The notes beneath the pieces were generated by a model, which did not search any database, had not been told where the DNA came from, and was given only the letters and a program-made list of their open reading frames with translations. A program made the position numbers and the translations under genes. A DNA stretch of 64,000 nt, taken from positions 7,908,501 to 7,972,500 of the forward strand of contig NZ_CP109434.1 in NCBI RefSeq assembly GCF_036227105.1. The letters run 5' to 3'. The stretch's first letter is position 1. Each line of letters opens with the position of its first letter. This stretch comes from Amycolatopsis sp. NBC_01488. Its GTDB lineage: Bacteria; Actinomycetota; Actinomycetes; Mycobacteriales; Pseudonocardiaceae. Below, piece by piece: positions 40,442 through 51,936 of the stretch.

Positions 40442-43400
40442 ATGGGTGAGGTGACCCGGCGGAAGGCCCTCGTGGGCGCGGGCGGCGTCGCGGCCCTCCT
40501 GGCCTCGGGACTGCTGCCGGTCGTCCCGGCGGCGGCAGCGGCCGCGACGACGTCTCCCGGGCCGCCCGACCCCGTCGCCGCCACCTACCTGCGGGTCCTC
40601 CTCCGCCACACCCGCTGGGCCGAGCAGCAGTTCGACCGGGCCGCCGGGATCTACCCCGCCCGAGACTTCACCTTCGCCGTCGTCCTCGGCAACGCCCTCC
40701 TCCTGACCCGCGACGGCTACGACGCCACCGCGGCCGGCGTCGACCAGGCCACCCTCAAGGCCCACACCCTCGCCACCATCGAGCACTTCGCCGCGTCGAA
40801 CCTGCTCACCGGCGGCACCGAATGGGGCCGGAAGCTGTTCTTCGACACCACTTTCCAGTCGTACTTCCTGCTCGCGGCCCGGCTCTTGTGGACAGACCTC
40901 GACGACGCCACGAAACGGAACGTCGAACGCATCACGACCGGGCAAGCCGGCTACACCACCGCCCTCGGCACCCGGGACGACCCGGCCTCCGGCGGCTGGA
41001 CGCCCAACGGCCTGAGCGGCGGGTTCGTCGGGGACACCAAGCTCGAGGAGATGGGCGTCTACGCCCAATCGCTCGCCCCGGCTCTGGCGTGGGCGCCGGG
41101 AGACGCGAGAGCGAAGGACTGGCGCGACGCCTTCGGCCTCTGGAGCCGCAACGAGGGTGGGTTGCCGGCCGCCGACCTCGCCAACCCGCGGCTCGTCGAC
41201 GGCGTCCCGATCAGCGCGAACACCGCCACGAACCTGTACGACACCTTCCTCGTCGAGAACCACGGTTCGTTCGGGCCGCACTACCAGGAAGAGCTCTGGC
41301 GCACCTCCGGCCGCAACGCCATGCACTTCCTCGCGGCTGGTACCCCGCTGCCCGAAGTCCTCACCGCCCAGCCGAACGGCGAACTCCTCTGGCGCACCAT
41401 GCTGCTGATGACCAGCGACGCCGGCGAGCCGCTGATGCCGATGGTCGCCGACCGCGAGCACCTCTACGGCCGCGACGTCATCCCGCTCGCCTTCCGCGCC
41501 CAGGTCCTCGGCGACCGCCACGCCGCGCGGGCCGAGGCCGACCTCGCCGCGCGGCTCGAGCCCTACCAGGCCTACGCGCCCGCCGACCGGATCACGAAGT
41601 TCTCCGGCGAGCCGAAGTACGAGCCGGAAGCCCGCGCCGAGCTCGCCATCAGCTACCTGCTCCACGAGTGGCGCGCCAACCAAGGCCCGGTGAAGCCGGT
41701 GACCACCGCGGAATTCGACGCGCACGCCGCCGGAGTGGCCGACTTCGGCGCCGGGCCCGGCCTGCTTGCCCACCGCTCGCTCGCCGCCTGGGCCGCCACC
41801 GTGACCAAGCCGGGCTTCGTCAAGTTCGCCTGGCAGCCGCACCACGACGACTGGCTGTTCGTGCTCGGCGGCGCCAACCCGATGCTGCTGCCCGCCACGA
41901 ACATCGTCGTCAAGGAACGGCACGCCACCACCTACGCGAAGGTCCGCGACGGCTTCGACGGCACCGTCGGCGTCCTGCGCTTCGACAGCGGGTACGCGGC
42001 GCTCGCCACCCTCCCGACCGGCGCCGCCGTCTACGCCAGCACCGGCGTCGCCGAGGACGAAGGCGTCCTGAACGTCTACAACCTCGCCATGCCCGGCGTC
42101 CCCGGCCTCGACGGCAACCGCACGTACACCGCCGCCGAAGGCAAGGTGACGATCAAAGCCCAGGCCGCGCCCACCGGCGCCCGGACCGACGACCTGACGT
42201 TCGCCCCGGTCACCGCCCGGCACGTCCGCATGCTCGGCGTCCAGCCCGACCCGCAGTACGGCTATTCGCTCTGGGCCTTCGAAGTCCGCGACGGCGACGG
42301 CCCGGACCTCGCGCCGGGCGGCACGGCGTCGGCGTCGTCGGCCTCCCCCGGCAAGGAGGCCGAGTACGCGAACGACGGCGACCCGGCCACCCGCTGGGCA
42401 GTGTCCACATCGGACCGTCCACGCGCCGACAGCTGGCTCGCGGTCGACCTCGGCGCACCGCGGACCTTCGACCGCGTCCGGCTGAGCTGGGAAGCCGCCG
42501 CCGGGCGCAAGTACCGCGTCGAGACCTCCCAAGACGGCCTGACCTGGACGACGGTGGCGTCCTACCCGGTACCCGCCCTCCGCAGCACCGGCGGCTGGCT
42601 GGACATCGACGGCCGGGCCGGGATCCTGGTCGACAGCCCGAACCCGCTCACCGTCACCGGCGACCGCGTCACGCTCTCCGACGGGCCCGCCGCGCCCCTG
42701 CTCGCCGAGCTGTACCCGGCACCCCGGCAGCCAGGCACCCGCGTCACCACCGGTGCCGCGCCGGTCCGGGCGACCGTCGCCGACGGCTTCCTCGTGCTGC
42801 TCAACCTTTCCGGCGCGGCGGCGAGCGGCACGGCGACCCTCCCGAAGGACGGCGACGCGTACCGGCTGTACCCCGGCGAGCAGACCGTCACCAGGACCGG
42901 CACCGAAGTGCCTTATTCCCTCGCCGCGGCGGAAGGCCGGATCGAACCCCCGCGGTTCACCGTGCGCGGCCCGGCCGGGCTGAAGGCGGTCGTGCGCGAC
43001 GCGAGCCGGGTCGACCTCACCGCGCCGGGTTTCCTCCCGGTGGTCGTCACCGTGACGCCCGAGGGCGGCCGGCCGCGACCGGTGGTGCTGCCGCCGCGCC
43101 GGACGGTGCCGGTCGTGTTCGGCGACGTCCGGCCGTACCCGCTGGCCGACCTCGCGCTCGGCCGGACCACCTTCCCCGCGGCACCGCTGCCACCCGGGAT
43201 GTCGGATCCCGCCGCGGCCGTCGACGACGACCCGGCGACGGCGTGGCGCCCGGGCCCGGACGGCCGGATGGTGGTCGATCTCGGGGCGGTGACGGCGGTT
43301 TCCGCGGTCGAGCTCGCCTGGACGCCCGGACGCAGGCCCGCGACGAGCGTCGAGACCAGCGTCGACGGCCTCACCTACCGGACGGCGGAGACCGGCCCCG

Positions 43401-43474
43401 CCCGGTACGTGGCGGTCCGGACGCGCTGGCGAAGCGGCGACGCGAGTCTCGTGCGGATGTCTGTCCGCACTTGA
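40442..43474 (+). CDS. Secreted discoidin-domain protein, heparinase/lyase-like
   Basis: A 1010-residue secreted protein with a Tat-like signal (TRRKALVGAGGVAALLASGLL). Residues about 45-450 form a helical toroid typical of polysaccharide lyases and unsaturated glycanases, followed by a beta-sandwich region. An F5/8 type C (discoidin) module follows near 600-700 (TASASSASPGKEAEYANDGDPATRW), with a second weaker one near the C-terminus (SDPAAAVDDDPATAW). The substrate is not clear and catalytic residues are not assigned. A LacI operator stands before it and the LacI gene follows. Likely a carbohydrate lyase or hydrolase acting outside the cell. Confidence 0.72.
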   Translation: MGEVTRRKALVGAGGVAALLASGLLPVVPAAAAAATTSPGPPDPVAATYLRVLLRHTRWAEQQFDRAAGIYPARDFTFAVVLGNALLLTRDGYDATAAGVDQATLKAHTLATIEHFAASNLLTGGTEWGRKLFFDTTFQSYFLLAARLLWTDLDDATKRNVERITTGQAGYTTALGTRDDPASGGWTPNGLSGGFVGDTKLEEMGVYAQSLAPALAWAPGDARAKDWRDAFGLWSRNEGGLPAADLANPRLVDGVPISANTATNLYDTFLVENHGSFGPHYQEELWRTSGRNAMHFLAAGTPLPEVLTAQPNGELLWRTMLLMTSDAGEPLMPMVADREHLYGRDVIPLAFRAQVLGDRHAARAEADLAARLEPYQAYAPADRITKFSGEPKYEPEARAELAISYLLHEWRANQGPVKPVTTAEFDAHAAGVADFGAGPGLLAHRSLAAWAATVTKPGFVKFAWQPHHDDWLFVLGGANPMLLPATNIVVKERHATTYAKVRDGFDGTVGVLRFDSGYAALATLPTGAAVYASTGVAEDEGVLNVYNLAMPGVPGLDGNRTYTAAEGKVTIKAQAAPTGARTDDLTFAPVTARHVRMLGVQPDPQYGYSLWAFEVRDGDGPDLAPGGTASASSASPGKEAEYANDGDPATRWAVSTSDRPRADSWLAVDLGAPRTFDRVRLSWEAAAGRKYRVETSQDGLTWTTVASYPVPALRSTGGWLDIDGRAGILVDSPNPLTVTGDRVTLSDGPAAPLLAELYPAPRQPGTRVTTGAAPVRATVADGFLVLLNLSGAAASGTATLPKDGDAYRLYPGEQTVTRTGTEVPYSLAAAEGRIEPPRFTVRGPAGLKAVVRDASRVDLTAPGFLPVVVTVTPEGGRPRPVVLPPRRTVPVVFGDVRPYPLADLALGRTTFPAAPLPPGMSDPAAAVDDDPATAWRPGPDGRMVVDLGAVTAVSAVELAWTPGRRPATSVETSVDGLTYRTAETGPARYVAVRTRWRSGDASLVRMSVRT

Positions 43475-43550
43475 TCGATCTCGCACCGCTCGCGGCGGGC
43501 CCCGGGGCGAGTACCTTGGCACCACAGGTCACGCCTGCCCGGGAGGACGG

Positions 43551-44597
43551 ATGCGCGTCACGATCGCCGAGGTCGCCCGCCGCGCCCGGGTGAGCAAGAC
43601 GACCGTGTCGCGGGTGCTCAACAACAAGGCCGATGTGGACGCGGCGACGGCGATCCGGGTCCGCGAGGTGATCGCCGCGACCGGGTACATCCCGAGCGCC
43701 GGTGCGGTCGGGCTGGCCCGCGGCGTGACCCGCACGGTCGGGATGCTGGTGCCGGGCCTGACCTGGCCGTGGATGGGCGAGGTGCTGCAGGGCGTCGCCG
43801 ACGTCGTCGAGGCCAAGGGCTACGGCCTGCTGCTGTCCACGGCCAACCGCGGCGCGGACTCCCTGGGCGAGTTCTCCCGGCAGGTGTCGGCGAAGGCGTT
43901 CGACGGGCTGCTGCTCGTCGAGCCGCCGGACGCCGTGCGGCACCTGCGCGTGCTGCACGACTCCGGGTTGCCGGTGGTGGTGATCGACGACCGCGGGCGG
44001 CGGCCGGCGTTCCCGTCGGTGGGCACGGACAACCGGCAGGGCGGCGCGACCGCGGCCCGGCACCTCCTGGACACCGGCCGCACCCGGCTCGCCACCGTCA
44101 CCGGGCCGCGCGACTTCGGCTGCACGAGCGACCGGCTCACCGGCTTCCGCGACGTGATCCGCGAAGCCGGCCTGCTGCTGGACCCGAACCTGATCATCGA
44201 AGGCGACTTCACGAGCGAAAGCGGCGAGGCCGCGATCCTCCAGCTCCTCGCCACGAGTCCCCCGTTCGACGCCGTCTTCGCCCACAACGACCTCACCGCG
44301 GCCGGCGTGCTGGCCGGGCTGCGGAAGGCCGGGCGCGCGGTGCCGGAGGACGTCGCCGTGGTCGGCTTCGACGACATCCCCCTGGCCGCGCACACCCAGC
44401 CGCCGCTGACGACGATCCGCCAGCCCCTGCGGGAGATGGGCGAGGCGGCGGCCCGGCAGCTGCTCGATCGGCTGGGTGGCGCACCCCAGCCGGACGAGCC
44501 GCTGATCGTCCCGACCTCCCTGGTGGTCCGGGAGTCGACTCAGGAGACGGTCAGCGCCGCCGACAACGGAAGATTCCGCGAGGAATCACCGAGGTAG
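43551..44597 (+). CDS. LacI family transcriptional regulator
   Basis: A 348-residue regulator. The DNA-binding helix-turn-helix and hinge are clear (VTIAEVARRARVSKTTVSRVLNN ... VREVIAATGYIPSAGAVGLARG), followed by the periplasmic-binding-like effector domain (FDAVFAHNDLTAAGVLAGLRKAGRAVPEDVAVVGFDDIPLA). It presumably senses a sugar. The palindrome at 40407-40426 before the lyase-like gene is a candidate target. Its last 58 bases overlap the end of the convergent GH3 gene. ATG 43551 follows GGGAGG. Confidence 0.9.
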   Translation: MRVTIAEVARRARVSKTTVSRVLNNKADVDAATAIRVREVIAATGYIPSAGAVGLARGVTRTVGMLVPGLTWPWMGEVLQGVADVVEAKGYGLLLSTANRGADSLGEFSRQVSAKAFDGLLLVEPPDAVRHLRVLHDSGLPVVVIDDRGRRPAFPSVGTDNRQGGATAARHLLDTGRTRLATVTGPRDFGCTSDRLTGFRDVIREAGLLLDPNLIIEGDFTSESGEAAILQLLATSPPFDAVFAHNDLTAAGVLAGLRKAGRAVPEDVAVVGFDDIPLAAHTQPPLTTIRQPLREMGEAAARQLLDRLGGAPQPDEPLIVPTSLVVRESTQETVSAADNGRFREESPR

Positions 44598-47466
44598 ACG
44601 CGGTACTGGCCCGCGTTCGCCGTCCACGACCCGGTCCAGTGCGCGAGGTCCCGCGGCGTGAGCGGGAACGACACCGTCTGGCTCTGCCCGGCGTTGAGCT
44701 GGACCTTCTTGAATCCCTTCAGTTGTTTGGGCGGTTCGCCGTTCGCGGCGGGCTGGCCGACGTAGAGCTGCACGACGTCGGCGCCCGCGCGGGTGCCGGT
44801 GTTGGTGACCGTCGCCGTCACGGTGGCCGTGCCGTTCGTGCCCTGCGGCGTGACGACCAGGTTCGAGAACCCGAACGTCGTGTACGACAGGCCGTAGCCG
44901 AACGGGAAGAGCGGCTCGATGGTCCGGCTGTCGTACCAGCGGTACCCGACGTTCAGGCCTTCCGAGTACTCGATCCGGTCGTTGGCGCCCGGGAACTGCT
45001 GGACGCTCGCCGTCGGCAGGTCGGCGAGCTGCTTCGGGAAGCTGATCGGCAGCTTGCCCGACGGGTTGACGTCGCCGAAGAGCAGCGACGCGAGCGCGTT
45101 GCCGTTCTCCTGCCCCGGGTACCAGCCCTCGACGACCGCCGCGGCCTTGGCGAGCCACGGCATCGTCACGGCCGACCCGGTGTTGAGCACGACGATCGTG
45201 CGCGGGTTCGCCGAGGCGACCGCGTCGATCAGGTCGTTCTGCTGGTGCTGCAGGTCGATCGTGTCGAGGTCCTGCGTTTCCGACTCGCCGTAGCTGGCGA
45301 ACACGATCGCGACGTCCGCCGCCTTCGCCGCCGCCACCGCCGCCGGGATGTTCGGCGTCTGGACGTGCTCACCGGCACCGTCCACATAGGACACCGTGAC
45401 GCCGGAGCCGGCTCGCGCCTTGATCCCGTCGATCGGGTTGACCGACGCCGGTGACGGGTTGACCTTCGCGCTGCCGCCGCCGATGTCCTGCGGGTCGATC
45501 CCGTCGCCGCCGGACAGCGCGATCGATTTCGTGGACGCGTTCAACGGCAGGACACCGTTGTTCTTCAGCAGCACCGACCCGGCCGCCGCGACGTCCCGCG
45601 CGGTCGTCACGTTGGCGGCGTTGGTCACCACGGCAGCAGGTGTGCCCCGCCGGGCCCGGTCGAAGACGCCGAACCGGAACATCTGCGTCAGCACGCGCCG
45701 GACCATGTCGTCCACGCGAGCCTGGGTCACCTCGCCGCGCGAGACGGCGTCGAGCAGGCCCTGGCCGAAGAACGCGCCGCCGGGCATCTCCATGTCGAGC
45801 CCGCCGTTGGCCAGCTGCCGCGCGCCGCCGGTCGCCGAACCCCAGTCGGAGCCGACGAACCCGCCCCAGTTCGCGTCCTGCTTGATCGCCGTGGTCAGCA
45901 CCCCGGCGCTCTGGCACGCCGGGACGCCGTTGATCTCGTTGTAGGCGCACATCATCGACGCGACCTGGCCCTGGCTCGCCACCTGCTGGAACGCGGGCAG
46001 GTACAGCTCGTGCAGGGTCCGGTCGTCGACGATGACGTTGTCCGACGGCGTCCCGCGCGACGCCCCGGCCTCGACGTTGTAGGCGGCCGCGTGCTTGGCC
46101 TGCGCCATCACCCCCTGGCTCTGGATGCCCTGGATCGTCGCCGTCCCGGCCGCCCCGGCGAGGTACGGGTCCTCGCTGTAGGTCTCGAAGTTCCGGCCCC
46201 AGCGCGGGTCGCGCACCAGGTTGATCGTCGGGCCGAGGGCGATGTCGACGCCCTTGCCCGCGAACTCGGCACCCATCGCGGAGCCGTACCGGTTCATCAG
46301 CCCGGTGTCCCAGGTCGCGGCGGCCGACACCGGCGCCGGGACCTGGGTGACGCCGTCGAGGCCGTCGCCGACCCCGGCCGGCCCGTCCTGCAGGCCGAGC
46401 GCCGGGATGCACAGCTCCGGCACGGCGTCGGTGTTGCCGATGTACGGCCCGGTCGCGCCGTTGCCGTGCAGCACCTTGATCTTCTGCTGCGCGGTCATGG
46501 CCGCCATCAGCTGGTTCACCCGGTCGGCGACCGGCGCGGTGGAGCCCACCCACGGGCAGCCGCCCGGGTTGGTCGGCGTGGTCGTCGGCGGTGCGCTGTC
46601 GCTGGTGTGCACGGCGAACTCCCACAGCGAGTCACCCCACGGCGTTGCCCGGGCCGTGGCGTTGAGCCGGACGTACCTCGCGGTCCCCGATACGGCCGGG
46701 TGCTCGGTGCCGCCCGCGCCGGTCACGGTCGCCGCCGTCGTCCACGTCGAGCCGTTCGTGGACAGCTGGATCGTGTACGCGCTCGCGTACGCGGTCTCCC
46801 ACGTCAGGTCCACGCCGCAGACCGGGCGCGAGCTGCCGAGGTCGACCTGGATCCACTGCGGGTCGGCGGCCAGGCTCGACCAGCGCGTCCCGGCGTCGCC
46901 GTCGAACGCCGCCGACGCCGGGAAGGCGTCGGACTGGACGCTGGACGCCGTCGCGGGCTGGCGCAGGGCCGCGTTCGCGCTGCCGCACGCCTGCGCCGTG
47001 CCGTCGCCGAAGACCTGGAACTCCCACAGCGAGACGCCCCACTGGGTGGCGCGCTTCGTCGTGGTCAGGCGGACGAACCGGCCGGTGCCCGACACCGGCA
47101 GCGTCTGCGTGCCGCCGGTGCCGGTCGTCGTCGAGTACACAGTGGACCATTGGCTGCCGTCGGCCGACGCCTCGATCGTGAACGCCGTCGCGTAGGCCGC
47201 CTCCCACTGCAGCACGACCTGGTTGAGCGGGTGCGACCCGCCGAGGTCGACCTGCAGCGCCTGCGGGTCGGCCGCGAGGCTCGACCACCGGGTGCCGGGG
47301 TCGCCGTCGACGGCGGCCGAAGCGGGGAACGCGGCGTTCTCCGTGGAGGACGCGGTCACGGCGTGCCCTTGCGAAAGCAGCGTCGGGGCCGCCTGGGCGG
47401 TGAACAGCGGGGCGGTGAGCAGTCCCGCCACCACCGCCGCACCCATGATCAGCGCGAGCCGGCGCC

Positions 47467-47470
<4 letters not shown>
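44540..47470 (-). CDS. Secreted GH3 beta-glucosidase with two discoidin modules
   Basis: A 976-residue secreted enzyme. After a signal peptide (RRRLALIMGAAVVAGLLTAP) come two F5/8 type C modules (about 30-160 and 165-300). The GH3 N-terminal barrel follows, with GVDIALGPTINLVRDPRWGRNFETYSEDP and the nucleophile Asp in GFVGSDWGS near residue 539; then the alpha/beta sandwich domain and a C-terminal fibronectin III-like domain. It cleaves terminal beta-glucose from glucan oligosaccharides. GTG 47470 overlaps the stop of the upstream GH16 gene (GTGA), so the two are coupled. Confidence 0.9.
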
Positions 47471-49173
<1,703 letters not shown>

Positions 49174-49673
49174 GGGCACCTCCACGGCGAACCGGCGCCG
49201 GGGCGGCCTTGCCCCGGCGCGGATCGGCTCACGTGGCCCGCGGCGCGGGTGTGGGTCCCGTCCGACGGCACGCTCTTAGTTCAGGATATAAATAAAGAGC
49301 CGTAAAATGTCAACGCCGTTGCGCCGGACGGTCGCGGACCACGCCGCGGACTGGTCCGGGAGAACGAATCCGCGCCGGACGCTTGACTACGCCGACGCAC
49401 GCGCTGTTAACTGCGAGCCGCCGGTCGGAACCGGTTCCGTGACCGCCACCCGGGATCGTTCCGCCGCGACACGCACCTCTTCGGGCTGACCGGTTCGCGC
49501 CGTCACTCCCCTCGCCGCCGCTCCTCCGGCTCACGGCGCCGAGCGGGTGAGGCGGCCGCGGACCGTCGCACCACCCGACGCCGGCGCGAGCTGTGGGGCT
49601 CGCCCGGTCCGCCGCCGCCCGGCGCCGCCGCGCGGTCGTTTCTCGTGTTTCCCCCCGATCAGCAGGCAGGCAG
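49174..49673. other. Divergent regulatory gap between GH16 and GH55 genes (500 bases)
   Basis: No gene is called. The minus-strand promoter of the GH16-GH3 operon is at 49285-49313. A possible plus-strand promoter for the GH55 gene is TTGACT (49383-49388), 18-base spacer, TTAACT (49407-49412), which would leave a leader of about 250 bases. The stretch near 49270-49315 is unusually AT-rich for this genome. Confidence 0.6.
49285..49313 (-). promoter_or_regulatory. Sigma-70-like promoter of the GH16-GH3 operon
   Basis: Minus strand TTGACA (49308-49313), 17-base spacer, TATATC (49285-49290). The AT-rich spacer is conspicuous here. Inverted GCTCTT and AAGAGC flank the -10 and could be an operator. 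Confidence 0.65.
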
Positions 49674-51884
49674 ATGAGATCAACGACGTTCTCCCCGGTG
49701 CACCGCCTCCTCGTCCTCGCGACCACCCTCGTCACCGCGATCACGACCGCGGTGGTGGTCGGCTCCGCACCGGCCCAGGCCGCCGCGTGCGGGACGGCGA
49801 ACCTCGCGCAGGGCCACCCCGCGACCGCGTCCTCGACCGAGAACGGCGGGACGCCCGCGTCCGCCGCGGTCGACGGCAACTCCGGGACGCGCTGGTCCAG
49901 CGCGTTCAGCGACCCGCAGTGGCTGCAGGTCGACCTGGGCTCCGCGCAGCAGCTCTGCGACGTGGTGCTCAGCTGGGAAACCGCGTACGCGAAAGCGTTC
50001 TCCGTCCAGCTGTCCGCGGACGCGAACACCTGGAGCACGGCCTACTCGACCACCACCGGCGCCGGCGGCACGCAGACCGTGTCCGTCACCGGCACCGCCC
50101 GCTACCTGCGGATCTACGGCACCCAGCGGGCGACCGGCTACGGCTACTCCCTCTGGGAGGTCGCCGTGCACGGCACCGGCGGCGGGACCATCCCGCCGAC
50201 CGACCCGCGCAACCCGGACCTCGGGCCCAACGTGTCGGTGTTCGACCCGTCGACCCCGGCCGCGACGATCCAGGGCCGGCTGACGCAGATCGCCGACCAG
50301 CAGCACACCAACCAGTTCGGCAACGAGCGCTACGCCGTCCTCTTCAAGCCCGGGACCTACACCGCCGACGTCAACCTCGGCTTCTACGAGCAGGTGGCGG
50401 GCCTGGGCCTCTCCCCCGACGACGTCAACCTCAACGGCCACGTCCGCGTCGAAGCGGACTGGTTGCAGCAAGGCAACGACCCGAACAACAAGGGCAACGC
50501 GACGCAGAACTTCTGGCGCTCCGCCGAGAACCTGTCGGTGACGCTCCCGGCCGGGCAGGTCGAGCGCTGGGCCGTCGCGCAGGCCGCGCCCTACCGCCGG
50601 ATGCACCTCAAGGGCAGCCAGATCCAGCTGTGGAACGGCGGTGACGGCTGGGCCAGCGGCGGCCTGATCGCCGACAGCAAGATCGACGGTGTCGCCGTTT
50701 CCGGTTCGCAGCAGCAGTTCCTGACCCGCAACAGCGAGCTGGGCGGCTGGCAGGGCGGTGTCTGGAACATGGTGTTCGTCGGCTCGACCGGCACCCCGCC
50801 GGCGTCGTTCCCGAATCCGCCCGAGACGGTCGTCGGCCAGACGCCGGTGATCCGCGAAAAGCCGTTCCTCTACGTCGACGGCTCGGGCAGCTACAACGTG
50901 TTCGTCCCGGCACTGCGGCAGAACTCCGTCGGCACCAGCTGGGGCCACGGCGCGCCGGCCGGGCAGTCGATCTCGCTCAGCGAGTTCTACGTCGCGCACC
51001 CGTCCGACTCGGCCGCGACGCTCAACGCCGCACTGGCCGCGGGCAAGAACCTGCTCGTGACACCGGGCGTGTACCACCTCGACCAGGCGCTGAACGTGAC
51101 GCGCCCGGACACCGTGGTGCTCGGCCTCGGCCTGGCGACGCTGATGCCCACCAACGGCACCGCGGCGATCACGACGTCCGATGTGGACGGCGTGAACATC
51201 GCCGGCCTGCTGATCGACGCGGGCGCGGTGAACTCGCCGGTGCTGGTGCAGATCGGGCAGCCCGGCTCGGCCGCGAACCACGCGGCCGACCCGGCGTCGC
51301 TGCACGACGTGTTCTTCCGGATCGGCGGCGCGGCCGTCGGGAAGGCCACGCAGACACTGGTGGTCAACTCGAACAACGTCATCGGCGACCACATGTGGCT
51401 GTGGCGCGGCGACCACTCGAACGGCGTCGGCTGGAACGTCAACACCGCGGCGAACGGCCTGGTGGTCAACGGCGCGAACGTGACGATGTACGGCCTGTTC
51501 GTCGAGCACTACCAGCAGTACGAGGTGCTCTGGAACGGCAACGGCGGGCGGACGTACTTCTTCCAGAACGAGATGCCGTACGACCCGCCGGACCAGGCGT
51601 CCTGGTCCAGCGGCGGCGGCCGGCAGGGCTGGGCGGCGTACAAGGTGGCCGACTCGGTGACCAGCCACGAAGGCTGGGGCCTGGGCAGCTACTGCTTCTT
51701 CAACACGAATCCGTCCATTGTGGCCAGTCACTCCTTCGAAGTGCCGAACAACGGCGGGGTCCGGTTCCACGACCTGGTCTCGGTGTCGCTCGGCGGCGTG
51801 GGCACGATCGCCCACGTCATCAACGACACCGGTGACCCGGCGAACACGGCCCACCAGGTGAGCCCGCTGGTCAGCTACCCGTGA
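49674..51884 (+). CDS. Secreted GH55 exo-beta-1,3-glucanase-like enzyme with discoidin module
   Basis: A 736-residue secreted enzyme. The signal peptide is followed by one F5/8 type C module (about residues 38-165) closely resembling the first module of the GH16 protein. The remaining 560 residues are a double beta-helix resembling Streptomyces Lam55A (YAVLFKPGTYTADVNLGFYEQVAGLGLSPD, VREKPFLYVDGSGSYNVFVPAL, NGNGGRTYFFQNEMPYDPP). The catalytic acid is expected to be the Glu in QNEMPYD near residue 633. Such proteins are often misannotated as adenylyl cyclase. It would release glucose from laminarin. Confidence 0.85.
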   Translation: MRSTTFSPVHRLLVLATTLVTAITTAVVVGSAPAQAAACGTANLAQGHPATASSTENGGTPASAAVDGNSGTRWSSAFSDPQWLQVDLGSAQQLCDVVLSWETAYAKAFSVQLSADANTWSTAYSTTTGAGGTQTVSVTGTARYLRIYGTQRATGYGYSLWEVAVHGTGGGTIPPTDPRNPDLGPNVSVFDPSTPAATIQGRLTQIADQQHTNQFGNERYAVLFKPGTYTADVNLGFYEQVAGLGLSPDDVNLNGHVRVEADWLQQGNDPNNKGNATQNFWRSAENLSVTLPAGQVERWAVAQAAPYRRMHLKGSQIQLWNGGDGWASGGLIADSKIDGVAVSGSQQQFLTRNSELGGWQGGVWNMVFVGSTGTPPASFPNPPETVVGQTPVIREKPFLYVDGSGSYNVFVPALRQNSVGTSWGHGAPAGQSISLSEFYVAHPSDSAATLNAALAAGKNLLVTPGVYHLDQALNVTRPDTVVLGLGLATLMPTNGTAAITTSDVDGVNIAGLLIDAGAVNSPVLVQIGQPGSAANHAADPASLHDVFFRIGGAAVGKATQTLVVNSNNVIGDHMWLWRGDHSNGVGWNVNTAANGLVVNGANVTMYGLFVEHYQQYEVLWNGNGGRTYFFQNEMPYDPPDQASWSSGGGRQGWAAYKVADSVTSHEGWGLGSYCFFNTNPSIVASHSFEVPNNGGVRFHDLVSVSLGGVGTIAHVINDTGDPANTAHQVSPLVSYP

Positions 51885-51886
51885 CC

Positions 51887-51936
51887 CGGTCGTGAGTGAG
51901 AAACAGGGTGCTAACCCGGTTTCTCACTCACGACCC
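51887..51936. repeat. Dispersed hairpin element, copy 2
   Basis: GGTCGTGAGTGAGAAAC (51888-51904) pairs with GTTTCTCACTCACGACC (51919-51935), with an inner GGGT/ACCC stem. It begins 3 bases after the GH55 stop and carries the stop codon of the convergent monooxygenase gene (51924-51926) in its right arm. Confidence 0.75.
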
